From Hyalella azteca (lineage: Eukaryota; Arthropoda; Malacostraca; Amphipoda; Hyalellidae), in NCBI RefSeq assembly GCF_000764305.2, contig NW_025947119.1:1-64000 (forward strand): DNA of 64,000 nucleotides. The letters run 5' to 3'. Of the stretch, positions 1-10,399 are shown in pieces. The notes below the pieces were generated by a model that saw nothing but the letters and a program-made list of their open reading frames with translations, ran no database searches and had not been told where the DNA came from. The first letter of the stretch is position 1. Each line of letters opens with the position of its first letter. The translations under genes were made by a program, and so were the position numbers.

Positions 1-290
1 CATTAGTAGCATGTTAGTGACATTAGTGGCATGTTAGTGACGTGTTTGTGTTGTGAGTCGGGTTTGACGTGTTTGAGTTCACATGTCACTAAATGGCACA
101 TTAGTGGCATGTTAGTGACATTAGTGGCATATTAGAGACGTGTTGGTAGTTACATTAGTGACATGTTAGTGGCATGTTAGTGACATGCTTGTAGTTATTT
201 TAGTGGTATCTTTGTAGTTACATTGTGGCATGTTAGTGACATGTTTGTAGTTACATCAGTGTCATGCTTGTGACATGTTAATATTTCCTT
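1..290 (+). repeat. Minisatellite related to an exon tail and donor of the CLIP gene
   Basis: Irregular tandem units built on ATTAGTGGCATGTTAGTGAC and GTGTTTGTAGTTAC. The same array at 19903-20270 contains the exon that ends DDHKA followed by GCCAT|GTTAGT, so these units look like amplified copies of that exon end and its splice donor. The exon body itself is not present in this first copy. The array lies upstream of the intron before the zinc-knuckle exon. Confidence 0.75.
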
Positions 291-384
291 TGTTATCGAA
301 TAAGTTGAATATTACCATTTCGCACGCGACATGGACAAGATTGTCTATCTTTACTCTAAATTTGTTAACACTTGCATTCTATTT

Positions 385-625
385 TACAGCTCGGCGAGCC
401 GCGAACTGAATAATAGGAATAAGGATGAGAATTTATTCTCTGTGATTATATGTATGCAATTAGGAATGTTTTATTATGATTATTTTACAGCTCGGCAAGC
501 CGCGAACTGAATAATATGAGTACGGTAATGATGTGAATTCATTCTCTGTGAATATACGTATACAACTAGGAATGTTTTATTATCATGATTATTGTTCAGT
601 TCGGCAAGCTGCGAACTGAACAATA
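385..625 (+). repeat. Acceptor-side tandem array (copy 1), cut by an N join
   Basis: Three units of about 100 bp, each holding a TTACAG or TTCAG acceptor followed by a (C/T)TCGGC(A/G)AGC-GCGAACTGAA stretch that resembles the start of the zinc-knuckle exon at 20870. It matches 20375-20620 almost base for base. At N 626 the sequence jumps directly to the equivalent of about 22062. The zinc-knuckle exon and about 1.44 kb are therefore missing from this copy. Confidence 0.75.
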
Positions 626-706
626 NATGCGGTTTGAAAAATTCTTCAAGTGTGCAAATTGGCGCTGCGTGCTTCGATCTAATTTTGTTGTCCTAATTTT
701 TTCCAG

Positions 707-753
707 TGTTCGGCCACGACACGGACGATTGTGATGACAAGCAAACCTTCTAA
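707..753 (+). CDS. CLIP1: CLIP-170 family last coding exon, copy 1
   Basis: After the acceptor TTTTTTCCAG the exon reads, with one base carried from the previous exon, VFGHDTDDCDDKQTF and TAA. It supplies the H and last C of the second CLIP-170 zinc knuckle (C-x2-C-x4-H-x4-C) and the acidic ...D-D-x-x-T-F tail seen at the end of CLIP-170 proteins. In that family this C-terminal end binds p150Glued/LIS1 and folds back on the CAP-Gly domains. The exon is identical to 22142-22188. In this copy the preceding exon is absent because of the N join at 626, so it cannot be part of an intact gene as assembled. Confidence 0.85.
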
Positions 754-1489
754 AGACTCATCAACTGCATCAACTGCATCAACTTCGACATCAACTGCAT
801 CGAAGTTGGGTGTTCGGCTAACATGTGATGAATCAACTGATATTGTTTGAAAAAATTGTACATGATATTTTCATGACAATCGAGAGGGGGTATCTTAACC
901 ATTATACAGACAATCAGCTGATCATTACGTTCTGATGATCTTATTATTACCTTTTGGATTTAACCCGATACTTGAGGCTTGGTAACCGCGCAAAAAAATT
1001 AGGCGGTTTTTGACGCGTGTTTGGTTCATGGATGCATATGAATGAACCATGAAAGTTATGCTCGACTCGCGCTCAGTTCCTGTATAATGTTACAAGGCAT
1101 AATTCAGAGTTACGTGTCGTTTAGTCCATTATTGCGAATTATCAACATCTGTTATGGTTCTCGATTGATTAAAGTTTGAATAGACACTTCGATTCGCGTC
1201 TTAAATATCTGATGAGAGTTTTCAGTTTTGGTGTCAAATATTGATTGATGTGTAAACTTATGTTTAACCTGAAATTAATACTCAAACGATGCAGCGCATG
1301 AGCGGCTTTGTGTCTAGTGTAATATTTATGCTCTGTTACAGCCGTTATTTGTTATTTATGCCTAGAATGTTTTATCTTAGATTTTTGTGTTCCTTTCACC
1401 CAATATCATGAGAGCTTCCCATGAATGCACTGAATTATGTACGTGACGGCTCTCAATACGCGTTGTTACTAAAGTTATTTTTTAATAAA
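754..1489 (+). other. 3'UTR of CLIP gene copy 1 with poly(A) signal
   Basis: Begins after the TAA and runs about 730 bp to AATAAA at 1484-1489, followed by A/T-rich sequence. It opens with short ATCAACTGC repeats. It aligns with 22189-22930, nearly identical at first and then with scattered changes. The end point is inferred from the hexamer only. Confidence 0.55.
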
Positions 1490-1904
1490 AGTAAAATTTT
1501 AATCCTCTGTCTTGAATATTCGATCTAAATGTCTTCAAAAGCCTATATTTTCATTGTGCTGTGCATGATTTAATTTTTTGAGACGTACGAAAGATCGAAG
1601 ACATGAAGATCTTCCACTAATGTATAATTTGATAATTATACTATCAAATTATTTGATGTTGTCAATGCGTGTGATTTTACAGCCTAATTAAATATCCTTG
1701 CTTAACTGAAAGCCGTTCCTGAACTGAATATACATTGCTGACAATTTATAATAATTATTTATTTATGTCTCGTTCTAATTAAACTTGGAATTCCATGGAT
1801 GACGCTGTACTTTATAAACTTTGAAGCATTAGCATAATGAAGACGTTCCTAACTCCAGATGTCTTGAGTATCTAGACGCAAGCTATTCTGGTCGCTTGTT
1901 TATT
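1490..1904. other. Gene-less flank downstream of CLIP 3'UTR copy 1
   Basis: AT-rich DNA that aligns with 22931-23395 but with more mismatches than the UTR. No open frame, RNA gene or element end is recognised. Confidence 0.5.
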
Positions 1905-2308
1905 GTGTTAATTAGGGTTCCTCCCGTACTGTAGGGAACAAGGTGCACTATTCTACAATGTGTGCTGTAGGATTCCAGTTAGGGTTCCAGTTACTGGATT
2001 TACTGTAGAGTTCCAGTCTCTGGGTTCGCTGTATGGTTCCAGTGTTGTTGTCGTTGTAGGGTTCCAGTCGCTGGGTTTGTTGTAGGGTTCCAGTCGCTGG
2101 GTTTGTTGTAGGGTTCCAGTCGTTAGGTTTGTTGTAGGGTTCCAGTCGTTAGGTTTGTTGTAGGGTTCCAGTCGCTAGGTTTGCTGTAGGGTTCCAGTCG
2201 TTAGGTTTGCTGCAGGGTTCCAGTCGTTAGGTTTGCTGTAGGGTTCCAGTCGTTAGATTTGCTGTAGGGTTCCAGTCGTTAGGTTTGCTGTAGGGTTCCA
2301 GTCGTTAG
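1905..2308. repeat. 26-bp minisatellite downstream of the CLIP gene, copy 1
   Basis: About 15 units of roughly TGTAGGGTTCCAGTCGTTAG plus GTTTGC. The monomers are homogeneous, unlike the alternating two-monomer array at 23410-23960. The array stops abruptly at 2308, where sequence related to the exon tail at 13988-14005 begins. Confidence 0.9.
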
Positions 2309-2400
2309 TAATGCTGCAGACCTGGAGGTAATATTGTCTGATAATTACTTATTATTACAGACCTGTAATGCTGCAGACCTGGAGGTAATATTGTCAGTTA
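2309..2400 (+). repeat. Duplicated tail of the ...TCNAADLE exon with donors
   Basis: Two copies of AATGCTGCAGACCTGGAG|GTAATATTG, one preceded by a full acceptor (ATTATTACAG). They correspond to the last 18-26 bases of the exon at 13841-14005 plus its donor. A decayed copy, AATGTTGCAGACTTGGAGGC, lies near 2642. The body of the exon is absent here. What follows (2400-3167) is intron sequence homologous to about 14290-15237. Confidence 0.75.
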
Positions 2401-3019
2401 ATAAGTAATTATCATTAGCTGTTAATAATTCGATTTATTTTGTGATCGTTAATGATTGTGATTTTAGAGCTGTTACCTTCTGGGTAACTAAATTATCGCA
2501 GGTATTTTAGCGTGCCAGAAATCAGATCTCTGTTATGGATAACTAACGATTGTTATTGATTTTAATTAATATAATTTAAGTCTAATGAATGTAAATAACT
2601 TTCATTTGAGCTTTCATTTTCGAAAGAGGAGCAGACATATAATGTTGCAGACTTGGAGGCATCGTAGTTTGCAAACAAATTTATCACTTTCATTGATCAC
2701 ATAACATTGAGATTATAATTTCAATAATTATTTTTAATCATAATCAATAATACAATAATCATAATTTTTAATTATTTGTATTATGATTTCTAGAATGATA
2801 TTCAGAGAAATCAATTTTCTTTAAACCAATTTTGCTATGATATGCATGTTTTAATTGGGAAAATTTATTAAAAAAACGTGCTTGTATGAAGATATGAAGC
2901 TAAATAGTGATAGTCTTGACAGTCAGAGGCTGCGATGCATCGTGGCCTGGGACGGCTGTGTCCAAAAATAAGTACCGTAAGGACACTAAAGAAACTAACA
3001 GCGCTTACTTTCAGCCAGA

Positions 3020-3105
3020 TATTACGTTTAATTATATTATATTATATTATATTATATTATATTATATTATATTATATTATATTATATCATATTAATATAT
3101 TATAA
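3020..3105. repeat. (ATATT)n microsatellite
   Basis: About 16 units of the pentamer ATATT/TATTA, in the intron just upstream of the 3168 exon. The homologous intron at 15000-15175 has a much less regular version. Confidence 0.9.
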
Positions 3106-3167
3106 GATATATTATTTTATTTATACAGTCACCCTGTGATATTTTTAAACCATGTTTATAACACCAG

Positions 3168-3299
3168 GGCCTGAGCAGCTCGGAGGCAGCTAAGGTGCGT
3201 GTACTGGAGACGAGGCTGGACGAGATGCAGCGCGGGCTCTCCAGCGACGCGTCCGAGTTAAACTCTTCACTTATACCTGACGCCGCCACCAATGATAAA
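3168..3299 (+). CDS. CLIP1: CLIP-170 family internal coiled-coil exon, copy 1
   Basis: Acceptor AACACCAG at 3167 and donor GTACGT at 3300. The 132-bp exon is phase 0 at both ends and encodes 44 residues beginning GLSSSEAAKVRVLETRLDEM and ending AATNDK, with heptad-like spacing of V/L/M. It joins in phase with the exon at 4172. A second version at 15238-15369 differs by five residues (for example SS to FI), more than expected from sequencing error. It belongs to the rod that keeps CLIP-170 dimeric. Family assignment rests on linkage to the zinc knuckles, since coiled coils alone are not diagnostic. Confidence 0.8.
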
Positions 3300-3715
3300 G
3301 TACGTTGATAGCGTGCATTTAATACTTGATTTGCTAATAGTAGCTTTAACTAATACACTTGACGTCGCCACCAATGATAAAGTACGTTGATATCGCGCAT
3401 GTAACCTCTGCTTTGCTAATACCTAGTAGCTTTAACTCCTTTGCTTTGCTAATAATAGCTTTAACTAATACACTTGACGCCGCTACTAATGAGAAAGTAC
3501 GTTGATATCCTGCATTTAATACTTGATTTGTTAGTAGTAGCTTTAAGTAATACACTTGACGTCGCCTCCAATGATAAAGTACGTTGATATCGCGCATTTA
3601 ATTCTTTCTTTGCTAATAATAGCTTTAACTAATACACTTGACGTCGCCACAAATGATAAAGTACGTTGATATCGCGCATGTAACCTTTGCATTGCTAATA
3701 GTAGCTTTAACTACC
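3300..3715 (+). repeat. Tandem copies of the exon tail plus splice donor (TNDK junction)
   Basis: Units of about 60-120 bp repeat ACTTGACGTCGCCACCAATG followed by ATAAA|GTACGTTGATAT. That is the last about 25 coding bases of the 3168 exon, its GTACGT donor and the first intron bases. At least five donor copies are present (near 3300, 3380, 3497, 3577, 3660). A similar array follows the paralogous exon at 15370. Confidence 0.9.
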
Positions 3716-4171
3716 AGGAATTTGGATGCGATTAACATTGAAGAATCTATTTTAGTCGTAGACAATTGGTTAACAATTAGTCTAATTGCGATAATTATAG
3801 TTATTAAGTTACTTTGTTCTTTAGGTATGAATACTACCGACGGCTTAGTTGTCCGTTGCTACAAAGTGTATATCTGTCGGTTGAAACTGGATCCCCGAAC
3901 CAGTAAAGACTTGATGGAATTATAGCAAATTACTATTCATAGATCTTTCCTTTTGTTCTCATTTTCATTTATAGTGAAGTTGATTTGTTTTATGGTTTCA
4001 CTTCACCAGTTGAGAGCAATAATTTTGGTATGAGTAGGTACGTATACATATTCTCAATAGGATAGATGAAGATGCCTATTATTTTAATGCTGTGCCCAAA
4101 TGAATCACTCATTCACTTATTATTCATGATTCCAGTGAATTAAATGTAAGTGTACCTCACCTTGTCTCCAG
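3716..4171 (+). other. Intron, no further feature
   Basis: Remainder of the intron between the 3299 donor and 4172 acceptor. It aligns with 15760-16090. Short open frames here run through the repeat array and intron and show no protein-like pattern. Confidence 0.5.
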
Positions 4172-6139
4172 GTCCAGGGTCTAGAACAGCAAAGAGACGA
4201 GCTGCAAAAGCAACTCAGCGAACTAACCGACAAGTTTGCAGCAGCCGAGGCTGAAAAATCAGCGCTACTGAACAACGTAGTCATGCAAGAGCAGAAAATA
4301 AAGTTGCTGGAGGAGAAGCACGAGCCAAATGTTACAGCTTTGGCCAGCGATGAGGTTTCAAGGGCAAGAATTAAAGAATTGGAAGCGTTACTTGAGGCAA
4401 GGAAATTGGAACTGCTCGAAGAAGTGGACCGAGCCATTGGTCTTGATGCTAGAGTCAAGGAACTGGAATTTATTATTGAGAAGAAGACAGAAGCCAGTGA
4501 CTGGACAAAAGAAAAAGAGGCTCTGGAAATTGAGGTAGCTGCGCAGAAAGGAATGTGTGGTGAATTCGAGAAAAAGTTGAAAGAGTTGGTTGAAGAATTA
4601 ACAAGAGAAAAGCTAAGAAGAGAGGAGCTAGAGCAACGTTCAAGAGAATTAGAGATATGCTTGGAAGATAGCAAGAAAGATGTTCTGGAAAACGCCGTTT
4701 TCAGAGAGAAGCTAGAAATAAATTGCCGTGATCTACAAGAGAAAACAAAAAGAATTCAAGATTTAGAAAGTGAAGCCATTGCTCTTCAAGAAACTCTTAA
4801 GAAGAGTTCCTCCGACTCTAGTGAACAGATCGTCAAACTTGAAGCATCTGTTGGTGAACTCAAAAATCAACTGCAAAGCTTGCAAGATGAACTGAACTTG
4901 AAAAACGATGATATTTCCAAGCTTAAGGTTGAAGTTTTAGCCAAAGATGAAGCTGTGAAAGTTGAAATCCGAAAACGTGAGGAAGATCAAGTGAAAGGCC
5001 AAGGCGATGCTGAAAAGCTTTTAAAGGAAAAAGATTCCTTGCTGAAGTGCAAGGATCAAGATATTGCCAAGTTTAAATCTGAAATAGAGCAACTGGTGAT
5101 GAATTTAGCGTCTAAAGAGACATCCGTCAAAGAATTAACCATAAATCTTGAAGGCAAAGAAACTGAACTGAAATCTAAGTCTGAAGAAATTTCCGTGCTA
5201 AAAAGTGAAGTATCTGAATTGAGCAATAAAAAGACAAATGCCGAACATAACTTAGCCGAGGCCGAAAAGACTCTAAAGGAGAAAACTTCAACTATTGCAA
5301 CCCTAGAAAAACGTTTACTAGAAGAAGAAACCCGTACGCAAGAGCTTTTATCGGCATCCAAGGAAAAAGACGAAGGTTTCGAAGAAGAGGTGAGCAAGAA
5401 AAAGAAATTAGAAGATCGAGTCTCGCAGCTTGAAGTGGACTTGAATCAGAAGGCAGATGAAATCGGTGCGCTGTCTGGTAAAGTCCTTGAACTTGAGTTG
5501 AAAAATAAAGAAATGACTCAATTGGTGGCTGAAAAATGTCGTACTGAGGAACAAATAGTCAAGGAACACAGTGAAACTCATGAAAAACTAGCGTCAGAAC
5601 GAAAAGCTCTTGAATTAAAAGTCGAGATTCTCCAGAAAGAGTTGGAAGATGAAAAATTTTCCAAAAAAGAAATTGAACAAAATTTTTCAGAGACTTCATC
5701 CCTGCTTGCCACTGCAAATCAAACCCTGACGACCACCAATGAAGAATGTAAAAGGCTTGCAGATGAGGTTACTAATCTGAAGCAACAATTGGCTGATAAG
5801 GCGAAGGCTCTTGATGAACTAAAAAGCAACGTGTCAACGATGGAAGCAAATTTGACAAAATCTCAAGAAGAAAATGATAAGCTACAGCATAAGAATGAAG
5901 ACCTTCTGCAAAATATTGGCAAGCTTCAAGAGCAGCTTGACGAAAAAGCAGAGATTCTCCAAAAAGAGGCTACCGAAAAGGAGGACTTATCAGCCAATCT
6001 CAAAGAATCCCAGAACAAACTTGAGGAATTGTCAGAAAACTTGAAGAAAAAGTCCGAAGATTTTGTTGAACTCGAATTGAAACTTAAGCTGAACCAGGAG
6101 CAACTTAAAGATGCCGAATCAACTTCAGCTACTCTGAAG
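4172..6139 (+). CDS. CLIP1: CLIP-170 family large coiled-coil exon
   Basis: Acceptor CTTGTCTCCAG at 4171 and donor GTGGGT at 6140. The 1968-bp exon is phase 0 and gives 656 residues starting VQGLEQQRDELQKQL. It is almost free of proline, dominated by E, K, L, Q and S, and continuously heptad-like (for example LEKRLLEEETRTQELL). This is the classic long parallel coiled coil of the plus-end tracker CLIP-170/CLIP-190, which spaces the N-terminal CAP-Gly domains from the C-terminal zinc knuckles. The last 142 bp are repeated exactly in length at 16117-16258; the rest is single copy. The frame is intact. Golgin- or myosin-type rods look similar, so the name depends on phase and strand continuity with the zinc-knuckle exons. 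Confidence 0.8.
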
Positions 6140-6399
6140 GTGGGTGATCTTTGTATGAATAACTTGATTTCAACGATGTGGACGAGTTGACATTTGTTTC
6201 ATTTTTTAAGTTCATTTAAGTTTCAATCCATGTTGCTGCGTGCCCAGGGATTTAACCACCATTAAATGTGTTTAAGTTTTTTACCACTACCGGTACATAC
6301 ATATTTATTGTGGGTAATTTTATATAAGTTCAAAAAATAATTTCGACCTGCGAAAAATATATTGATAGCGAAAAATATACTGAAAAAAATGTCTTCCAG

Positions 6400-6588
6400 G
6401 GTGAGTTGAATGCCGTCGCCGATGAGCTGAGCGCTGAAATGACAGCTCGACTGGCTGACGCTGAAGTCAAAAAGCAAGAGCTGCAGGAGGCGGCAAATAA
6501 GAGGGAATTTCTGCTGCAGGAGCTGGAGGACCAAAAACAGAAGCATGCAGACGCTATGGGTGCCATGGAACAACAGCTCTCAAAAGTC
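6400..6588 (+). CDS. CLIP1: CLIP-170 family coiled-coil exon (GELNAVADEL), copy 1
   Basis: Acceptor TGTCTTCCAG at 6399 and donor GTACGT at 6589. The 189-bp exon is phase 0 and encodes 63 residues beginning GELNAVADELSAEMTARL and ending EQQLSKV, with no proline. The copy at 16564-16752 has about seven residue changes in its first two thirds (for example S to N, M to K, EF to DL) but is identical in the last third and in about 140 bp of the following intron, with one mismatch. The original short frame through this exon uses a TTG, which is an internal leucine and not a start. Confidence 0.8.
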
Positions 6589-7009
6589 GTACGTTTAGAA
6601 AAAAATTTAGAAATAAAGATTATTCAAGGTGTTCGATGAACAATTTTTAGAAAAACATGTAGATACATTTTAATTAATTTTTTAGATAAAAAACTCATTC
6701 TAGCTTCCTTACTCTATGGTCAGTTTTTTGTATCTAATTATATATCTTTGTAGTGCAGTGTACTTATTTTCTTCATTGATGCATGATACCATAATTGGTT
6801 AAATTAAAAATGTACAATTTATTTCTTGATCGACTGCATGATGATTGATTTAATTAAAGAATGTACAATTTACTTCTTCTAGTCACCTCGGTTACCCCAT
6901 ATACCATATATCATATACTATATACCATATACCATATATCATATACCATGTAACCATATGGTTATATTTCACTCTGTTTATGTTGTCGTACATTATGTTT
7001 TTTATGCAG
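6589..7009 (+). other. Intron with a short ATATACC array
   Basis: The intron is AT-rich and near identical to 16753-17349 at both ends. A 12-bp ATATACCATATA-type tandem repeat occupies 6897-6957 and is about three times longer in the second copy (17115-17300). Confidence 0.7.
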
Positions 7010-7123
7010 CGTGAGGAACTGACGGCCTCTGAAGCTGAGGCGGGAGACTACAAGCGACTGCTGGAGGCTGAGCAGAGCAAAGTCGCTGAGCTGCAGCAAC
7101 TCAAGCAGAGTCTGCAGGACCAG
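7010..7123 (+). CDS. CLIP1: CLIP-170 family coiled-coil exon (REELTASEAE), copy 1
   Basis: Acceptor TTTTATGCAG at 7009 and donor GTATTT at 7124. The 114-bp phase-0 exon encodes 38 residues, REELTASEAEAGDYKRLLEA to LKQSLQDQ, a helical proline-free segment. The sequence 17350-17463 is identical, as are the flanks to about 7213/17560. It joins in phase to 6588 and 7219. Confidence 0.8.
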
Positions 7124-7218
7124 GTATTTAAATTATAAGCATTTAATAACCTGTTTTTCTACCTGCAAAGTAACAGGCGTCTGATATTTAAGACATATTT
7201 GGCCCTCAAATTTATCAG

Positions 7219-9234
7219 GAGAAGGACGAACAGCTCACGGCTGCTCGGGATGATGCCAGAGAGAGGAAGATGGAGAGAGACAAGGAGAAACAAGATAAGG
7301 AAAAAGCACTCAAAGAATTAGAAAATGAACGAGCTTTGAAAGAAAGCTTACTGATTGAGAAGAGAAAACTGGAGAGTGGTAAAGTTGAAACTGACAAGGA
7401 ACTTTTGGAGACCAAAAAGTTACTGGATGTTCTTAAAATAGAGAAAGAGGATGCGCTGAAACAGAAAGAAAGTGAGAGAGAAGCTCGACTTTTACAAGAA
7501 GAAAAAAGTTCTAAGAGAGAAAAAGAAATTGAAAAATTAAAAGAAGAGAAGCAAGTAGAAATAGAAGCGCGCGAAAGAGCTGAAAAAGAAGCCTTGGAAT
7601 CGAAAAAAGACTCAGAGAAGGAATTAACTGCTAGAATACAAGCTGAAACTGATAAGTTAGAAGAGTTGAAAAAATATTCCGAAGAACAGGAAAACAAGGC
7701 TGCCACAACCGCCAAGAATTGCGTTGCTCTTGAAGAAAAGATACAAGAGATTCTCGCCCAGGTTGATAAGGAGAAGTCAGAAAAACTTGAGTTGAAAACT
7801 GAACTTGAAAATCAAATAGCGATTTTGAAAGCCCACAAAGAATCTGTTGAGCGTGAAGTAGCTGCTAAAGATGACGAGGTTTTCAAGTTAAAGGAAAACT
7901 TGAAATCAGTTACTCATTTAAGCAATGAATTTGAAATGAAACTGAAGGCAGCTGAAGCCGAGAAACAGTCTGAAAATGAGAAACATTCTACGGAACTTAA
8001 AAGGTTGGAAAAAGAGATACAAGAAAAGGAAGATTCTCTGATGAAAATGAAACTTCAAGTGGAAGAAAAAGATGTCTTAATTGCAGAAAAAGATTCCCTT
8101 CTCAGCGACAGCGGCGAAATAGGAGCTCAGAAATTGACTCTTGAAACAGAAAAGCAAGCTCTTCTGGAGAATCTTTCACAGGTGACTAGCGAGACCGAAG
8201 AATTTAAGAGGATAATTCAGAAACTTGAGAGTGAAGTTAATGAGGTGAAATCGGAGAAAATTGAACTGAACAGTCGATGCTTGGAACTGGAAAAATCAAA
8301 CACTTCATTAGGAAATAAATTGAAGGATATTGAAACGCAGTTATCTTCTTCTCTCGATGAAATCGCCTCGTTCAAAGCAAAGGAAGAACAAGTGAGAAAA
8401 GACGTGGAAACAAAGCAATTGAAAATTGTTGAGCTTGAAGGAAATTCTGCTGCATTACTTACTGAAAAAAATATTTTGGATGAGAAGGTCAAGAAATATA
8501 TTGATGATTTGAAGAACAATCAAGAGGCTAAAAATATGCTAGAAGACGAGAAAAAAGTTTTATCTGAAGAAAAGACCAAGCTTGAAAAACAATTATCTGA
8601 AGCAGAGGGCAGGTATTCAGGTCTGCAAGAACACGTTACTGAACTTACCGCTAAACACGCGCGTGAAGTCGAGTCGCTTAGAAGTAGCGAGTCTGATTAT
8701 GTTTCAAAAATCGTAGCCGAAAAGACCGTGCTGGAGGAAAATTTGAGACGCCTAACGGAAGAACACACTTTACTGGAAAGTAATCTTGTAGAATTGAAAC
8801 AAAGTTTTTCGACTTCAGCGACGGAGATTGAGGATTTGAAGGGACAAAAAATTAGGATTGAGGAAAGCCTAGCAGTTTTAATAACTGAGAAAACTGCGCT
8901 GGAGGAGTCACTTGTTGCTTTAACTGAGAAAAATCAGAAGCTTGCTGAAGACCTGCAGCTTCGGGAGACTACTGAAGCTGATTTAAAAAAGAAATTTGAA
9001 GATGAAATCCGCAAAAATTCTGTTCTACTTGAAGAAAAATCACAGGTTGTTGAAAAACTTGCTAAGACTGAAGGCGAAAAGTCCGTTTCTGAAATCGAGA
9101 AGAAGTCGCTGCGTGATGATAAACAGAATTTATTAGAGAAAATAAAGATTCTGGATGCCGAGGTTTTTGAACTGAAGAAATCTCTGGGATCCCTTAATGA
9201 AATGTCATCCGCTAATGCTCTCCTTGCTGAGAAG
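7219..9234 (+). CDS. CLIP1: CLIP-170 family second large coiled-coil exon
   Basis: Acceptor AAATTTATCAG at 7218 and donor GTAATT at 9235. The 2016-bp phase-0 exon gives 672 residues from EKDEQLTAARDDARERKM to SANALLAEK, with no proline at all. Charge-rich heptads such as IEKLKEEKQVEIEARERAEK mark a very long uninterrupted coiled coil. In-frame methionine at 7270 is internal, because the frame is open back to the acceptor and continues from the previous exon. It is single copy here: in the second set the sequence diverges just before this acceptor (17560). Together with the other rod exons it makes a protein larger than vertebrate CLIP-170 and closer to the insect CLIP-190 size class. Confidence 0.8.
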
Positions 9235-9732
9235 GTAATTTTCTTAATCTAAGTAATTTTCCAATCGACGGTCAATGACCGCAAACGTTTCAACTTTACG
9301 TCTAAGAACGACAAATAATCTCAATTTTAACTAATATTCAGTGCAAGGAATTCAAAAACAAAGAAAACGCCAAACAAATTCACCATACCGATATTTAATG
9401 ATAGCCCGTACAGGGAACGAACCTGCGACCACTCGTGAACACGATTTTTTTGCTTTTAAATTCCTTGTAAGTTTGCGATATAAGCAGACTGATAATATAA
9501 GTATTAATTGCAATATGTAGCATATTTTCTTATTTATTTCATATTTCTTAAGTTGACATCACCGATAATGGTCTCAGGTTCGTTCTCGCACAGGGAACGA
9601 AACTGTGACCACTCGTGAACACGTTTTTTTTTGCTTTTAAATTCCTTGTGAACTTGCTATATAAGCAGACCGATAATATAAGTATGCATTGCAATATGTA
9701 GCATATTTTCTTAATTATTTCATATTTCTTAG
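9235..9732 (+). repeat. Intron containing a tandem duplication of the acceptor region
   Basis: Two copies of about 180 bp (about 9410-9560 and 9590-9745) share ACAGGGAACGAA, CACTCGTGAACACG, GCAATATGTAGCATATTTTC and CATATTTCTTA(A/G)GTTGACAT. The second ends with the true acceptor CTTAG|GTTGACATG. The first carries CTTAAGTTGACATC, a mutated copy of the same acceptor and exon start. Confidence 0.85.
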
Positions 9733-9920
9733 GTTGACATGAGCGCTAAAGAAAACCAGCAACTACAGCAGAGCAACGCGTCTCTGCAGCAGGAGCTAGA
9801 GGCGACACGAGCGCTGCTGCAGGAGGCGCAGAAGGAGCTACAGGAGCTTAACGAGCGCAGCAGAGATGACCAGGCCGTCAGAGACGAGCTTGCTAAAGAA
9901 ATCGAAGATATCAGCGCCAG
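9733..9920 (+). CDS. CLIP1: CLIP-170 family coiled-coil exon (VDMSAKENQQ)
   Basis: Acceptor TTTCTTAG at 9732 and donor GTAAAG at 9921. The 188-bp exon is phase 0 in and phase 2 out. It encodes VDMSAKENQQLQQSNASLQQ and continues to EIEDISAR with the next exon. It is Gln/Leu/Glu-rich and helical. The following exon at 10306 begins with the single base needed to complete the arginine codon, which supports both boundaries. Confidence 0.8.
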
Positions 9921-10136
9921 GTAAAGATAGCGTCACTTATAATAATTCATTTTAATACCTTTCCCAACAACGATAAATTAGTCCTGTGAAATATACCTCT
10001 TAGATGTTGATTGAGTACCTAAATAAGTTAATCGTGTCTCTAGCTGTGTACATGTTGCTTTGTCGTTTGCATGATCCCATCACGTGGGAATGCAAAATAT
10101 GCCTATAGGAATATTATGTAGCTATGGCCAACCTCG

Positions 10137-10280
10137 TTTTTAGCGCATTTTATCATTTATGGAAAAAATGCACTATTGTGCTCGCCATGTCCGTCTGTAT
10201 GTCCGTCCGTGACTTCACGTTTTCGTCGACGAGAAAATGCGCTCTCTGTCATTCACTGCAGTGAGTACTGAGTTATATTT
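10137..10280 (+). mobile_element. MITE-like element, family 2, copy 1
   Basis: A repeat of about 140 bp starting TTTTTAGCGCATTTT and ending CTCACTGCAGTGAG-type sequence plus TTATATTT. It contains AGCGCATTTT(C/A)TC facing GAGAAAATGCGCT as inverted ends. Other copies lie at 29404-29572 (+) and 48366-48490 (-). There is no coding capacity, so it would be non-autonomous. Here it sits in a CLIP intron. Confidence 0.7.
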
Positions 10281-10305
10281 TTTTAATATTTCCTTTTCTG
10301 TGCAG

Positions 10306-10396
10306 GATGAACAGCAAAGTCGAGGAGCTGGAAACTGAGAAGCAGAACCTGGTCGAAGAGATCGTAGCTCTGCAAGAGCTGCTCAGTGCAGCAAAG
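10306..10396 (+). CDS. CLIP1: CLIP-170 family coiled-coil exon (RMNSKVEELE), 3' end uncertain
   Basis: Acceptor TTTTCTGTGCAG at 10305. With two bases from 9920 it reads RMNSKVEELETEKQNLVEEI then VALQELLSAAK. No GT donor follows AAAG. From about 10400 the DNA is instead a second copy of the intron sequence at 10049-10140, and the frame stops at TGA 10418. The contig ends at N 10505. The exon end has either been lost in a misassembly or truncated by duplication. Confidence 0.7.
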
Positions 10397-10399
10397 GCT

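Noticed and set aside
4120..4674. 184-residue Ser-rich minus-strand frame (and similar at 7215-7715)
   Set aside because: Antisense shadow of Glu/Lys/Leu-rich coiled-coil exons.
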